64,000 nt of DNA, from positions 1 to 64,000 of the forward strand of contig DFFV01000098.1 of the NCBI GenBank assembly GCA_002371625.1, in the 5' to 3' direction. Both the position numbers and the translations under genes were made by a program. Of this stretch, positions 15,537 to 23,684 are shown one piece after another (position 1 is the first letter of the stretch; the number at the start of each line of letters is the position of its first letter). The stretch comes from Ruminococcus sp. UBA3767 (lineage in GTDB: Bacteria > Bacillota > Clostridia > Oscillospirales > Ruminococcaceae). Under the pieces are notes generated by a model. The model ran no database searches, was not told the origin of the DNA, and saw only the letters and a program-made list of their open reading frames with translations.

Positions 15537-17147
15537 TTACTCTTTTACGTCATCGACCACAAGGGTAGCCGAGCCGTATGCTTTCAGCGGTTTTCCGCTC
15601 TCGTCGAATTCAAGGGTATAGCGGACATGGAACGGCACTCTTCCTACGGTAAGCGGGATTATCCCCTCAAGGTGATCGACAGTGCCCTCATCGAGCTGCT
15701 TCATCCAGCCACGGTACATATCCGCATAATCGGGCGGGAAAATGCCTACTTCAATGGCAGGTTCGGGGTAATTATACACTATCGCAGGCAGGTGCAGGTC
15801 ACGCATACAGCGAAAACACGGACGCATCTGCTTGGTAGCTATATCATACTCCCACGCATATACATTTGCCTGCTCGCTGGCTGCTCTGAATCTTCTTTCG
15901 CTCTCATACACCTCATTGAACCTGTTCTTTTCGGCAGTGATATTTTGCACCATAGCATAAAACAGGTACTGGTTGTCCGTTTTGCCAATAAGTCTTATAA
16001 AGCTGCGCACGCAGATCATATCCTCGCCGCAGGTCTTTGAGCAAACTTTTCTCCAGGTCTCGCAGGTCTGCTCCTCTTTAGTTTCGGCGGCACGTTCAAG
16101 CGCCGCAACGATTATCCTTTTATTCTCCTCATCAAACGCCTGGAGCGGATCGCTTTCAAGTATTTCCTGCTCTATCATATTCATGCCGATCTCACGGACA
16201 TATTTTTTATTCACCCTGAGTATCTCGGCTTTTCCGTCCTGATAAGAAAAAATTGCTGCGCCGCCGACAAAGTTATTGAATATCAGCGTTTCCATTGAAG
16301 ACGGATCCCAGAACCTGCCTGCGTCCATTTTTGCAACAAGGTCCATTGCAGGCGTGAGCGGCTCATGCTCGAGCAGGTTCATTTTTTCAAGGAACTCATC
16401 AGCCGGGACAGGCTTTGAATAAAGATAGCCCTGGACATACTTACAGCCTATGCTCTTCATATAATCAGCCTGATCCAGCGTTTCAACGCCCTCGGCGATA
16501 ACAGGCGTGCCCAGCCATTTTGCCATCTGCACGATAGCGCTGATTATTGTGCCGCCTCTGCCGCCGATATTTCCGCTGAGAAATCTCATATCCAGCTTGA
16601 TAACATCTACTTCAAGGTCCTTGAGGACGTTGAGCGAGGAATAGCCGCTGCCGAAATCGTCCATTTCAACGATATAGCCGTAATCGTGCAGCTTCCTGAG
16701 AACTCCCGAAACGAGCTCCATTCCGCCGATAGCAGATGTTTCCGTTACCTCAACGTGCAGATACTTTACCGGGATATCATATTTCACTCTCAGCTTTTCT
16801 ATCTCATCGACATAATTCTTTCTGTATATATCGTACCTTGACATATTCACAGATATAGGCACAGGAACAGCGCCCTCATCTATGCACCTGCGCAGGAATG
16901 CACAAACGGACTCAAAAACTGCAAGGTCCGCACGATAGATAAGGTCGTTTTTTTCAAGCACCGGGATAAAGTCGGATGGGTACTGCATACCGTAGACAGG
17001 GTGCTTCCATCTCATAAGTGCCTCAGCACCTATCATTCTTCCTGTTGAATGGTTTATCTTCGGCTGATATGTAACAAAAATATGTCCAAAGCTGACAGCA
17101 TCTTCAAAGCACGCAAGCAGCTCCTGCTCGGTCATTGCCTTGCTCAT
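15537..17147 (-). CDS. EAL-domain cyclic-di-GMP phosphodiesterase with PAS-like C-terminus
   Basis: 536 residues, soluble, with no membrane segment. The N-terminal EAL domain (about 5-250) should hydrolyse c-di-GMP to pGpG. It keeps the signature Glu-Ala-Leu at 42-44 and the metal and substrate motifs EVTET, DDFGSGYSSL, KLDMRFL, EGVET and VQGYLYSKP, so it looks catalytically intact. The second half resembles two PAS/PAC-type sensor regions (around 270-400 and 415-530), giving the unusual order EAL then sensor. There is no GGDEF domain. The ATG follows GGAGGAGGG. It is a single-gene unit with its own promoter and terminator. It lies head-to-tail upstream of the surface operon, which suggests, without proof, a role in controlling surface or matrix output. 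Confidence 0.92.
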   Translation of the reverse strand: MSKAMTEQELLACFEDAVSFGHIFVTYQPKINHSTGRMIGAEALMRWKHPVYGMQYPSDFIPVLEKNDLIYRADLAVFESVCAFLRRCIDEGAVPVPISVNMSRYDIYRKNYVDEIEKLRVKYDIPVKYLHVEVTETSAIGGMELVSGVLRKLHDYGYIVEMDDFGSGYSSLNVLKDLEVDVIKLDMRFLSGNIGGRGGTIISAIVQMAKWLGTPVIAEGVETLDQADYMKSIGCKYVQGYLYSKPVPADEFLEKMNLLEHEPLTPAMDLVAKMDAGRFWDPSSMETLIFNNFVGGAAIFSYQDGKAEILRVNKKYVREIGMNMIEQEILESDPLQAFDEENKRIIVAALERAAETKEEQTCETWRKVCSKTCGEDMICVRSFIRLIGKTDNQYLFYAMVQNITAEKNRFNEVYESERRFRAASEQANVYAWEYDIATKQMRPCFRCMRDLHLPAIVYNYPEPAIEVGIFPPDYADMYRGWMKQLDEGTVDHLEGIIPLTVGRVPFHVRYTLEFDESGKPLKAYGSATLVVDDVKE

Positions 17148-17197
17148 CGCTCATCCCTCCTCCCGCATTTTTAACAAAACGTAAACTCCACATTAGC

Positions 17198-17226
17198 ATT
17201 ATAACATATTTGATGCCATTCGTCAA
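17198..17226 (-). promoter_or_regulatory. Promoter of EAL gene
   Basis: Minus-strand TTGACG (17226-17221), 17-base spacer, TATAAT (17203-17198), about 50 bases before the EAL start codon. Confidence 0.75.
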
Positions 17227-17237
17227 CAGTTAAACAA

Positions 17238-17310
17238 GCAAAAAACAAGAGCTGCCGCAATTTGCAGCAGCCCCGTTTATTATGAACGGTGTGGGATAGC
17301 TGACACCGTT
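17238..17310 (-). terminator. Tandem terminator hairpins of the GntR/ABC operon
   Basis: Two hairpins follow the stop of the last permease gene: AACGGTG/CACCGTT (17284-17310), then GCTGC/GCAGC (17251-17271) with a run of Ts on the minus strand. The second is the likely terminator. It overlaps the region just upstream of the EAL promoter. Confidence 0.65.
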
Positions 17311-17321
17311 GCACACGTTTT

Positions 17322-18065
17322 TCAGGCTTTTTTTACAAGAGAGATGAAGTTTTTTCTCAGCTCGTGCTTTTTCAGCAGCACAACGCTTACAGCTGTAAAA
17401 GCGACTGTCAGGATCGCAACAGCTGCAAGCACTGCATTGCCTGCACTGCCAAACAGCTTTACTGCGCCCGAGCCCACTCCCGAGAACACCTCTTTTCCGG
17501 CAAACATTATCAGCATATAGAATACCCAGAAGCCTATCCACGCCCATTTGCCTGCTCTGTAAAAAATACAGATGAACAGCACTGCGCAGATGCAGATCAA
17601 GAAGCAAAAGAGCATCTGGAATGCAAACGCTGCGAGCATACCCGTAAATCCGCTGACATCAGAGGTTATCTCGAATGCTTTTACAAGCGGAAGGAACTTA
17701 TAGCCCAGATCCCAGTTATCTGTTATCTTCATTATCAGCGCTTCAAATGCGAACGAAAGACAGGAAACAAGGACAACAGAAACTGCTATCGTGAGCATCA
17801 GCGATTTTATGACAGAGCTTCTTGAACGGTTGAAGCACACCGATGACTGCAATGCTACCGAAGCAGTCATACAGGTAGTGCCGAAGGACCAGAACAGCAT
17901 TGCCGATGTTGAAAAATTATTCAGTCCGTATGCGTCACTGTCGCCATTGACGATAATGGCGATGACCGTTGCAAGTACAGCCGCAAGCGTTCCCAATATA
18001 ACGCAGCCTGTCAGCCTGCGTTTGAGGTCGTATTTAAGTATATATCCAAGCATAGCGTTCTTCAT
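17322..18065 (-). CDS. ABC transporter permease (ABC-2-like), YtrA-type operon
   Basis: 247 residues with about six hydrophobic helices, including GCVILGTLAAVLATVIAIIV and WIGFWVFYMLIMFAG, and no soluble domain. It is the membrane part of an ABC transporter whose ATPase is encoded two genes upstream. The ATG follows GGGGGAG and lies 11 bases after the preceding permease stop. The substrate is not visible. In related GntR (YtrA)-ABC operons the transporter responds to cell-wall-active agents or peptides; that link is by analogy only. It is the last gene of its operon, closed by hairpins downstream. Confidence 0.8.
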   Translation of the reverse strand: MKNAMLGYILKYDLKRRLTGCVILGTLAAVLATVIAIIVNGDSDAYGLNNFSTSAMLFWSFGTTCMTASVALQSSVCFNRSRSSVIKSLMLTIAVSVVLVSCLSFAFEALIMKITDNWDLGYKFLPLVKAFEITSDVSGFTGMLAAFAFQMLFCFLICICAVLFICIFYRAGKWAWIGFWVFYMLIMFAGKEVFSGVGSGAVKLFGSAGNAVLAAVAILTVAFTAVSVVLLKKHELRKNFISLVKKA

Positions 18066-18076
18066 TTTTTCTCCCC

Positions 18077-18856
18077 CTATTTTGTCGTAGCTGCAACTGC
18101 ATAGTTCTCAAATGACAGCTTTCTTATCATTATGTGATGTATCAGGGACATCACTGCTACGAACAGCGCAAGCACTGCAAATACCATCCAGCTGTAGTTG
18201 CTTCCGGCAAGCAGCGCTATCGGTGCTATACCGCCCACCACGACAGCGATAAGTCCGAGTATCACCGCAGCAAACGCTTTTGCTCCCTTGCACCTGTTGA
18301 GTGCCAGCATGAACAGTGTTCCCAGCATTACGCACGCAAGCACGACAAACATCATGAATGCGATCTCACCGAATGTTCCGCCAGGTATCTTATCACCGAA
18401 CACGGTGATATTCTCTTTAGTATAAAAGTCTTTCAGGACAGAATACCTGCCGCTGCACAGCATTGACATAAGGTAGTTTGCGCCTGCCTTTGAAAGCATT
18501 ATGGCAGGTCCTATGATAACAGCAGCGATAAGATGCGAGATAGCGATCGCCTTTTCTGTGTTCTTTCTTGAAATGTTCATTTGCAGCGATATGGTTATGA
18601 GCTGTGCTGTAAATCCCAGTCCGCCGCCGAGCGCTGCACCTACTGCAAGGATGATCCCGAAGTTATCTACGGAAAAATCGAGCTTTGAATTATCAGTGGT
18701 CACTGTACCCTCTTTTTCATAAATATCATCTACCCTGCTTTTTGCGTTTGAGAGCCCGATGAATGAGAAAACGAGCACTATCACCGCAAGAATTGCTGCA
18801 GTGACAAATATCTCTTTGGGTGTCCACACACTGCGGACGAGCTTTTTTGTATACAT
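18077..18856 (-). CDS. ABC transporter permease, YtrA-type operon
   Basis: About 259 residues. A basic N-terminus (YTKKLVRSVW) is followed by some six membrane helices, among them EIFVTAAILAVIVLVFSFIGL and a C-terminal pair SWMVFAVLALFVAVMSLIHHIM. The first outer loop carries a short polar stretch. I chose ATG 18856 because GGGGAGGGGG precedes it at 6 bases; a longer in-frame reading from TTG would translate the ribosome site itself. It lies 21 bases after the ATPase gene and pairs with the next permease to give a heterodimeric membrane domain. No family-specific catalytic motif is expected or seen. Confidence 0.82.
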   Translation of the reverse strand: MYTKKLVRSVWTPKEIFVTAAILAVIVLVFSFIGLSNAKSRVDDIYEKEGTVTTDNSKLDFSVDNFGIILAVGAALGGGLGFTAQLITISLQMNISRKNTEKAIAISHLIAAVIIGPAIMLSKAGANYLMSMLCSGRYSVLKDFYTKENITVFGDKIPGGTFGEIAFMMFVVLACVMLGTLFMLALNRCKGAKAFAAVILGLIAVVVGGIAPIALLAGSNYSWMVFAVLALFVAVMSLIHHIMIRKLSFENYAVAATTK

Positions 18857-18877
18857 ATTTATCCCCCTCCCCAAAAA

Positions 18878-19723
18878 TCAATCATTTGTCATCTGTATAA
18901 ACAGGCTCTGAAGGCTTGCTTTTGATACCTCAAGTCCCTGCGGTACGTTTTCGGGTGCGCCCTTTATGTAAGCCGACTTTATTCCGCCGATGGTATCGCT
19001 TCCAAGCACCTGCTTTCCTGCAATGTACTTATCCACCAGCTCCGCAGGACCTGTTACCGTGAACGAACCTGCCATTATAGCCTCGGTATCCTCGGCAGTA
19101 ACTACCCTGCCCTTATCTATGATTATAGCCTTTTCGATAAGATTTGCGCACTCATCAATAAGGTGAGTTGAGATGATGAATGTGCTGCCTGTTTCGGTAT
19201 ATCTTTCGATAAGCTCTTTGTAAAACAGCTCTCTGTGGTTAGGATCAAGTCCCAGGACAGGCTCATCAAAGAACACATAGTCTGCACCGGATGCAAGTGC
19301 GATTATCAGCTTTGCGATGCTTGAATAACCGGTAGAAAGCCCTATCAGCTTCTTTTTGATATCAAGGTCAAACTTCTTCGCAAGCGAGAGAGCATACTCC
19401 TCATCAAGCTCGGGGTAGAATATTTTTACCAGCTTGACTGCATCTTTGAATCTTCTGTCAACAGGCAGCAGGTTATGCTCGCTCATTGTGAACACCTTAC
19501 GCAGTACATCGTCATTTTCGATCGAAGGCTCGCCGTCGATGAATATCTCACCGGATGTCGGAAAAATGCGGTTTGAGATAAGGTTTACCAGCGTGGATTT
19601 TCCTGCGCCGTTCCTGCCCAGCAGTCCGTATATCTTTCCGTACTCTATCGTCAGCGAAACATCCTCAAGTGCCTTTGTTTCCTTATAATGCTTTGTAAGA
19701 TTTTTAACTTCTATCCCTCTCAT
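18878..19723 (-). CDS. ABC transporter ATP-binding protein, YtrB-like
   Basis: 281-residue ATPase powering the two permeases downstream. It has Walker A GRNGAGKST (36-44), a divergent signature LSTGYSSIAKL in place of LSGGQ, Walker B YVFFDEPVLGLDP and the switch His in FIISTHL. The C-terminal 60 residues form the extension common to this drug/peptide exporter class. The variant signature is typical of the YtrB/BcrA neighbourhood and not evidence of decay. Start ATG 19723 lies 5 bases after the GntR stop, so the two are certainly cotranscribed. The transported substrate cannot be read from the sequence. Confidence 0.92.
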   Translation of the reverse strand: MRGIEVKNLTKHYKETKALEDVSLTIEYGKIYGLLGRNGAGKSTLVNLISNRIFPTSGEIFIDGEPSIENDDVLRKVFTMSEHNLLPVDRRFKDAVKLVKIFYPELDEEYALSLAKKFDLDIKKKLIGLSTGYSSIAKLIIALASGADYVFFDEPVLGLDPNHRELFYKELIERYTETGSTFIISTHLIDECANLIEKAIIIDKGRVVTAEDTEAIMAGSFTVTGPAELVDKYIAGKQVLGSDTIGGIKSAYIKGAPENVPQGLEVSKASLQSLFIQMTND

Positions 19724-19728
19724 TTTGA

Positions 19729-20088
19729 TTATCCCCTTTCGATCATGTCTATAATATCTTTTTTTGTAAGTCCCAGCTTTTGCGCCTCATCAAGCATTGT
19801 TTTTATATATCCGTCAAAAAAATCTGACTGTCTTTCTTTTTTCAGGCTTTCGACTGCTCCCTGTGATACGAACATACCAAGTCCCCTTTTCTTATAGATT
19901 ATACCCTTATCGACCAGCATATTTACCCCCTTGAGCGCCGTTGCAGGATTTATCTTCAGCTGCACTGACATCTCCGTGGTCGAAGGTATCTGCTCCCCCT
20001 CTTTTATGGCTCCCGAGATTATACTGTCGCTCAGCCAATCGGCAAGCTGCACGAATATCGGCTTTTCGCTTTCAAAGTTTATCTGCAT
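19729..20088 (-). CDS. GntR-family regulator, YtrA subfamily
   Basis: 119-residue DNA-binding repressor. The winged helix-turn-helix (about 10-78) contains FVQLADWLSDSIISGAIKEGEQIPS and the recognition stretch TEMSVQLKINPATALKGV; the short helical C-terminus (about 80-119) is the dimerisation part. The small size and lack of a large effector domain are typical of YtrA-type regulators that control their own ABC operon. The ATG follows AAAGGAGGA. A long inverted repeat over the promoter upstream is the probable operator. The inducer is unknown. Confidence 0.92.
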   Translation of the reverse strand: MQINFESEKPIFVQLADWLSDSIISGAIKEGEQIPSTTEMSVQLKINPATALKGVNMLVDKGIIYKKRGLGMFVSQGAVESLKKERQSDFFDGYIKTMLDEAQKLGLTKKDIIDMIERG

Positions 20089-20152
20089 TTTCCGTCCTCC
20101 TTTGAGTTGTCTGCGTTTCTTTTGTTCTGATTATTTGTTTTTTGTGTTTTGT

Positions 20153-20242
20153 TCAGCGCATCTGCCTTTGCTTTTTCTCTTTAAGTGCAAAATAGATGTG
20201 TCTCATCATCAGCGCTATAAGCGGTAAAAATCCTATCAGCAT
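20153..20242 (-). CDS. Predicted 29-residue membrane peptide leading the GntR/ABC operon
   Basis: A short open frame not usually listed. The ATG at 20242 follows GGGGGAG at 6 bases, a ribosome site as good as any in the operon, and the frame ends in TGA at 20155-20153. The product starts Met-Leu-Ile-Gly-Phe-Leu-Pro-Leu-Ile-Ala-Leu, one short hydrophobic helix, and ends in a strongly basic tail (KEKKQRQMR). It lies between the operon promoter and the GntR gene, so it would be the first gene translated. It could be a small transporter subunit, a sensor peptide or a leader peptide. I do not recognise a family. Confidence 0.5.
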   Translation of the reverse strand: MLIGFLPLIALMMRHIYFALKEKKQRQMR

Positions 20243-20275
20243 TTTTTCTCCCCCGTTTCTTTTTATGTCTGTGTT

Positions 20276-20341
20276 GGTTGGTTTGTTAGTGGGTTAATTA
20301 CCTCTGTAACTAACCATATCACAAACCAACCTGTTTGTCAA
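20276..20341 (-). promoter_or_regulatory. Promoter and probable GntR operator
   Basis: Minus-strand TTGACA (20341-20336), 17-base spacer, TATGGT (20318-20313). The promoter is embedded in nested inverted repeats: GGTTGGTTTGT (20276-20286) pairs with ACAAACCAACC (20321-20331), and inside them GTTAGT (20285-20290) with ACTAAC (20309-20314). Overlap with the -10 and spacer suits repression by the GntR protein of this operon. Confidence 0.65.
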
Positions 20342-20564
20342 CCCCTTTTTTCAAATTTTTTCGCACATATTTCGGCTCACACGCAGAAAGCGCCGTATTT
20401 TCGTCAGTTTTTGAGCAAATATTTTTTATTGCAAGCAGCCGCTGAATTGCAGGTTTGTATACCTGCACTAAAAAGCCGCTGCACATTTGTGCAATTTTCA
20501 CCAATAAATCGTTCATGGCAGCTGCGTATATATATCAGACATCTGCCGAAAGGAGTTTTTTAAT
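20342..20564. other. Intergenic region before lipoprotein gene
   Basis: AT-rich stretch between divergent units. It holds an inverted repeat TGCAGGT/ACCTGCA (about 20453-20469), which might be an operator. I find no convincing -35/-10 pair for the lipoprotein gene and no coding sequence. Confidence 0.3.
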
Positions 20565-21671
20565 ATGAAAAGAATAATTGCTATGATACTTGCCGCAACG
20601 ATGATCTTTGCAATGTCCGCCTGCTCAGAGAGCACTTCACAAAATGATATTTCCCCGGCTTCGCAGGTCGTTCCGGACAAGCTGACACCGCCCGAAACAC
20701 GCATAGACAGCAGCGTTATCATACCCGACAAGCTGACGCCCGCCACAACAGAGGCGCAGGATTTCGCAAACAGCGAGCCTTCCTATTTCAAATTCACATC
20801 ATCAGCCGAGAAATATGACGCTGCCGAAAAGGTACGCTATTACTACAAGGGCGAGATAGCATCCGAGGGTGCAAAGCGCACTATATTCACCATGCTCGGC
20901 GAGCTCATAAAAAGCGGCGAGATACAGCTTAAAAACGAACAGCAGGTAACGGGCGGCGCAAATGCCCTGATAACATTCACAGGCGAAAAAGGCGAAGAAT
21001 ACAAGCTGTGCGAGGGACTGCTGATAGAGCACCCGGGTGAAGAGGGCGGAAGCTCGGTATATATTTTCCGCACGCCTCACTCTGTTATATACCTCGGTGC
21101 AGATTATGAAGCTATGCAGAACTTAAATAGCACGATACAAAGCGCAGTAATGACAAGCAAGAACCTTGTTAAGACAACATCGCTGAATGACACCGAGCCT
21201 GAACAAAAAAAGCTCATTCCGCAAGATATAGCGTATATCAGGGTGTATTCAAACTATGCCGAGGGTCGTGTTGAAAAGGGTTTTTACCTGACAGTCAACG
21301 GCGAATACCACACATTTGACTATTCCAAGATAGACCCGGAAGAGAATAAACAGGCAAGTGAAACCCACGAACAGTGGCTGCTAAATCAGATATGTGAGAA
21401 TTCGCCGTACGATATAATTCACTACGGCTTGCAGACAAGGTACATAACACAGGCACTTGAATATGCCGCAAAGACAGACCCTGACGCTAAGGTGACTACT
21501 ACGCACAAAATGTGCGACTACGGACAGAAAACATCTTATGCAGTTGTTGACGGAAAGCCGATAATGCTGTATTCCTACGGCGACAACCTGAGGGTAGTTG
21601 AGGACGACAATGCCAAAAAGGCAGAGGAATTATTCACTAAAGCACTCACGGATAATATAAAGGTCGAGTGA
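20565..21671 (+). CDS. Predicted lipoprotein
   Basis: 368 residues. Signal peptide MKRIIAMILAATMIFAMSAC with the lipidated Cys at 20, so it should be anchored on the outer face of the membrane. Just after it, two near-copies of a linker motif (VPDKLTPPET and IPDKLTPATT) form a proline-rich spacer. The rest is a mixed alpha/beta domain that I do not recognise. The ATG follows AAAGGAG. A terminator separates it from the response regulator downstream, so it is probably an independent unit, though its place before a sensor kinase makes a signalling role conceivable. Confidence 0.75.
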   Translation: MKRIIAMILAATMIFAMSACSESTSQNDISPASQVVPDKLTPPETRIDSSVIIPDKLTPATTEAQDFANSEPSYFKFTSSAEKYDAAEKVRYYYKGEIASEGAKRTIFTMLGELIKSGEIQLKNEQQVTGGANALITFTGEKGEEYKLCEGLLIEHPGEEGGSSVYIFRTPHSVIYLGADYEAMQNLNSTIQSAVMTSKNLVKTTSLNDTEPEQKKLIPQDIAYIRVYSNYAEGRVEKGFYLTVNGEYHTFDYSKIDPEENKQASETHEQWLLNQICENSPYDIIHYGLQTRYITQALEYAAKTDPDAKVTTTHKMCDYGQKTSYAVVDGKPIMLYSYGDNLRVVEDDNAKKAEELFTKALTDNIKVE

Positions 21672-21676
21672 CAAGC

Positions 21677-21709
21677 AAAGCCTGCACCGCAAGGGTGTGG
21701 GCTTTTTTT
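21677..21709 (+). terminator. Terminator of lipoprotein gene
   Basis: AAAGCC-x-GCACC paired with GGGTG-x-GGCTTT around a GCAA loop, followed by seven Ts, six bases after the stop codon. Confidence 0.85.
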
Positions 21710-21721
21710 GCGGTCGTGCGG

Positions 21722-21750
21722 TTGATTTTGGCGGCGGTTTATGATAGTAT
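21722..21750 (+). promoter_or_regulatory. Promoter of response regulator/kinase operon
   Basis: TTGATT (21722-21727), 17-base spacer, TAGTAT (21745-21750), about 30 bases before the response-regulator start. It means the longer upstream reading of that gene is not translated. Confidence 0.6.
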
Positions 21751-21781
21751 TATGATAGCAAAAAATAACGGGGGAAGAATA

Positions 21782-22480
21782 ATGGCTGACAGAAAAATAC
21801 TTATCATAGACGATGACATCGACCTTTCAATGATAATCACGGATATGCTTGAGAGCAAGGGCTTTTTTGTAAGTTGCGCTCAGAGCAGCGAGGAGGCTTT
21901 TGATATTCTTGCACAAAGCAGCTTTGACCTGATACTGCTTGATATCAACCTGCCCGACAGCGACGGCTTTGATGTGTGCAGGCAGCTCAGAGAGGTATCA
22001 AATGTGCCTGTTATTTTCGCAAGTGCAAGAACGAGCGAAACGGACAGGATAACCGGGTTTGACATCGGCGGCGACGATTATCTTCCCAAGCCCTACTCGA
22101 TGAAGGAGCTGCTTTCACGCATAAATGCGCTTATCAGGCGCACATACGGCAGCAGCGAAAAGGAAAAGACGGTCAGCTTTGGCAGCGTTAAGGTGAACAT
22201 TACCGCAAGAACGGCAACACGCAGCGGCAAGGCGGTGAACCTTTCGCTGAGAGAATTTGACCTTCTGGCTTACCTTTGCGAGCACAAGAACGAGGCTATC
22301 ACAAAGGATAAACTGATAAGCGGGGTGTGGGGGGCTTTTTCAATGGTCGAGCCTTCAACGCTTACGGTGCACATACGCTGGCTGCGTGAAAAGCTGGAGG
22401 ATGACCCGGCACAGCCCGTTTACATAAAAACGGTATGGGGAGTAGGCTACATTCTGGAGGATAAGGGAAATGAGAGCTAA
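21782..22480 (+). CDS. OmpR-family response regulator
   Basis: 232-residue cytoplasmic transcription factor. The receiver domain (1-120) keeps the acidic pair at Asp10-Asp12, phospho-acceptor Asp54 in LLDINLPD and Lys104 in LPKPYS. The C-terminal winged helix (about 132-228) has LSLREFDLLAYLCEH and the recognition region TVHIRWLREKLE. ATG 21782 follows GGGGGAAG and lies below the promoter. The stop overlaps the start of the sensor kinase by 11 bases. It probably controls the ABC exporter downstream, whose promoter has an 11-bp-period direct repeat of the kind OmpR-family proteins bind. Confidence 0.95.
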   Translation: MADRKILIIDDDIDLSMIITDMLESKGFFVSCAQSSEEAFDILAQSSFDLILLDINLPDSDGFDVCRQLREVSNVPVIFASARTSETDRITGFDIGGDDYLPKPYSMKELLSRINALIRRTYGSSEKEKTVSFGSVKVNITARTATRSGKAVNLSLREFDLLAYLCEHKNEAITKDKLISGVWGAFSMVEPSTLTVHIRWLREKLEDDPAQPVYIKTVWGVGYILEDKGNES

Positions 22481-23621
22481 GCTGTTTATTCAGGCGCTGA
22501 TATTTTCGCTGCTGATAATCGTCGCAGGTGCGCTGTTTTATTTTTCAGGCTCGCAGAGTGATCCCGATGAGGCAAGGTCAGCCTCGCTGGTGGGCGCTTA
22601 CGAGGTAAAAACGATGATAAACGAGGGGAACACTGCACAGGCTGTACAGAAGCTGGACGAGCTGGACGAACAGCTCAGGGCGCTGGACATAAAGACAAAG
22701 CGCAGCAAGAGCATAGCCTGGATCTGTCTTATCGCTTCGGCGGCGATATTTGCAAATGCGGCATACACCTATTTTGCGGTGCTGCGCCCGTTTGCAAAGC
22801 TGGAAAGATACGCAAACGAGATAGCTGCGGGCAACTTTGATATTCCGCTTGACTATGAGCGAAAAAACTACTTCGGAAAATTCACCTGGGCTTTTGACAG
22901 CATGAGGCGTGAGATAATTGCGGCAAGGGCAGGCGAAAAGCAGGCTGTTGAGAACAACAAGACAGTCATCGCAACACTTTCTCACGATATTAAAACGCCT
23001 GTTGCTTCGATAAGGGCTTATGCCGAGGGACTGGAGGCGTACCTTGATACATCGCCTGAAAAGCGAAGCAGGTATCTTGAGGTGATAATGCGCAAGTGCG
23101 ATGAGGTATCAAGGCTGACCAACGACCTGTTCATACATTCGCTCTCAGACCTTGACAAGCTGAGCATTGAGCTTGCGCCGACCGAGCTTTGCTCGCTGAT
23201 GGAGGAAACGATAACCGAGCTTGATCCAAGCGGCAGGGAGATACATTTTGAAAAGCCCGATTTTGATTTCACAGCGCAGGCAGATGCGCAGAGAGTAAGG
23301 CAGATAGCAGAGAACCTTATCACCAACTCAAGAAAATACGCAAAGACGGATATAGACGTTACTATGAAAACAAATGACGGCACGCTGGAAATATGCTTCG
23401 CCGACCACGGAAAAGGCATTCCCGATGAGGACATGGCTTTTGTGCTTGAAAAGTTCTATCGTGGGCACAACTGCGAGGGTGCTCAGGGAAGCGGACTTGG
23501 ACTTTACATAGTTCAGCACCTTTGCAGCAAGATGGATGCACAGCTGAAGCTGCACAACACCCCCTCGGGACTTGCGGTCACTGTTGTTTTCAGCGGACAA
23601 AAGGGCACAAAAACACCTTAA
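22470..23621 (+). CDS. Sensor histidine kinase
   Basis: 383-residue membrane kinase partner of the preceding regulator. Membrane helix 1 (about 5-25), a short outer loop of about 55 residues, helix 2 (about 84-106), HAMP-like linker, then the dimerisation/phosphorylation helix with His172 in LSHDIKTP. The ATPase domain shows the N-box NLITNSRKYA, G1 DHGKGIPD and G2 GSGLGLYIV. The small sensor loop is of the size seen in kinases that sense through a partner transporter or within the membrane. ATG 22470 lies inside the regulator gene, a coupled arrangement. No terminator separates it from the ABC genes, but a separate promoter candidate does. Confidence 0.95.
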   Translation: MRAKLFIQALIFSLLIIVAGALFYFSGSQSDPDEARSASLVGAYEVKTMINEGNTAQAVQKLDELDEQLRALDIKTKRSKSIAWICLIASAAIFANAAYTYFAVLRPFAKLERYANEIAAGNFDIPLDYERKNYFGKFTWAFDSMRREIIAARAGEKQAVENNKTVIATLSHDIKTPVASIRAYAEGLEAYLDTSPEKRSRYLEVIMRKCDEVSRLTNDLFIHSLSDLDKLSIELAPTELCSLMEETITELDPSGREIHFEKPDFDFTAQADAQRVRQIAENLITNSRKYAKTDIDVTMKTNDGTLEICFADHGKGIPDEDMAFVLEKFYRGHNCEGAQGSGLGLYIVQHLCSKMDAQLKLHNTPSGLAVTVVFSGQKGTKTP

Positions 23622-23650
23622 GGATTTCTTAATAACTTTTGCTGTAAACT
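23617..23650 (+). promoter_or_regulatory. Candidate response-regulator box and promoter of ABC exporter
   Basis: Direct repeat CTTAAGG (23617-23623) and CTTAATA (23628-23634), period 11 bases, then 10 bases to a -10-like TAAACT (23645-23650). There is no good -35, as expected of a promoter needing an activator bound there. The same arrangement recurs at 30803-30836. Confidence 0.5.
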
Positions 23651-23684
23651 GAAGGCACAATAAAAAATAAGCGGGGGAAAGGTT

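Noticed and set aside
17230-17607. 125-residue frame overlapping the end of the permease gene
   Set aside because: It runs on the same strand in another frame through coding DNA and the terminator hairpins, with no ribosome site.
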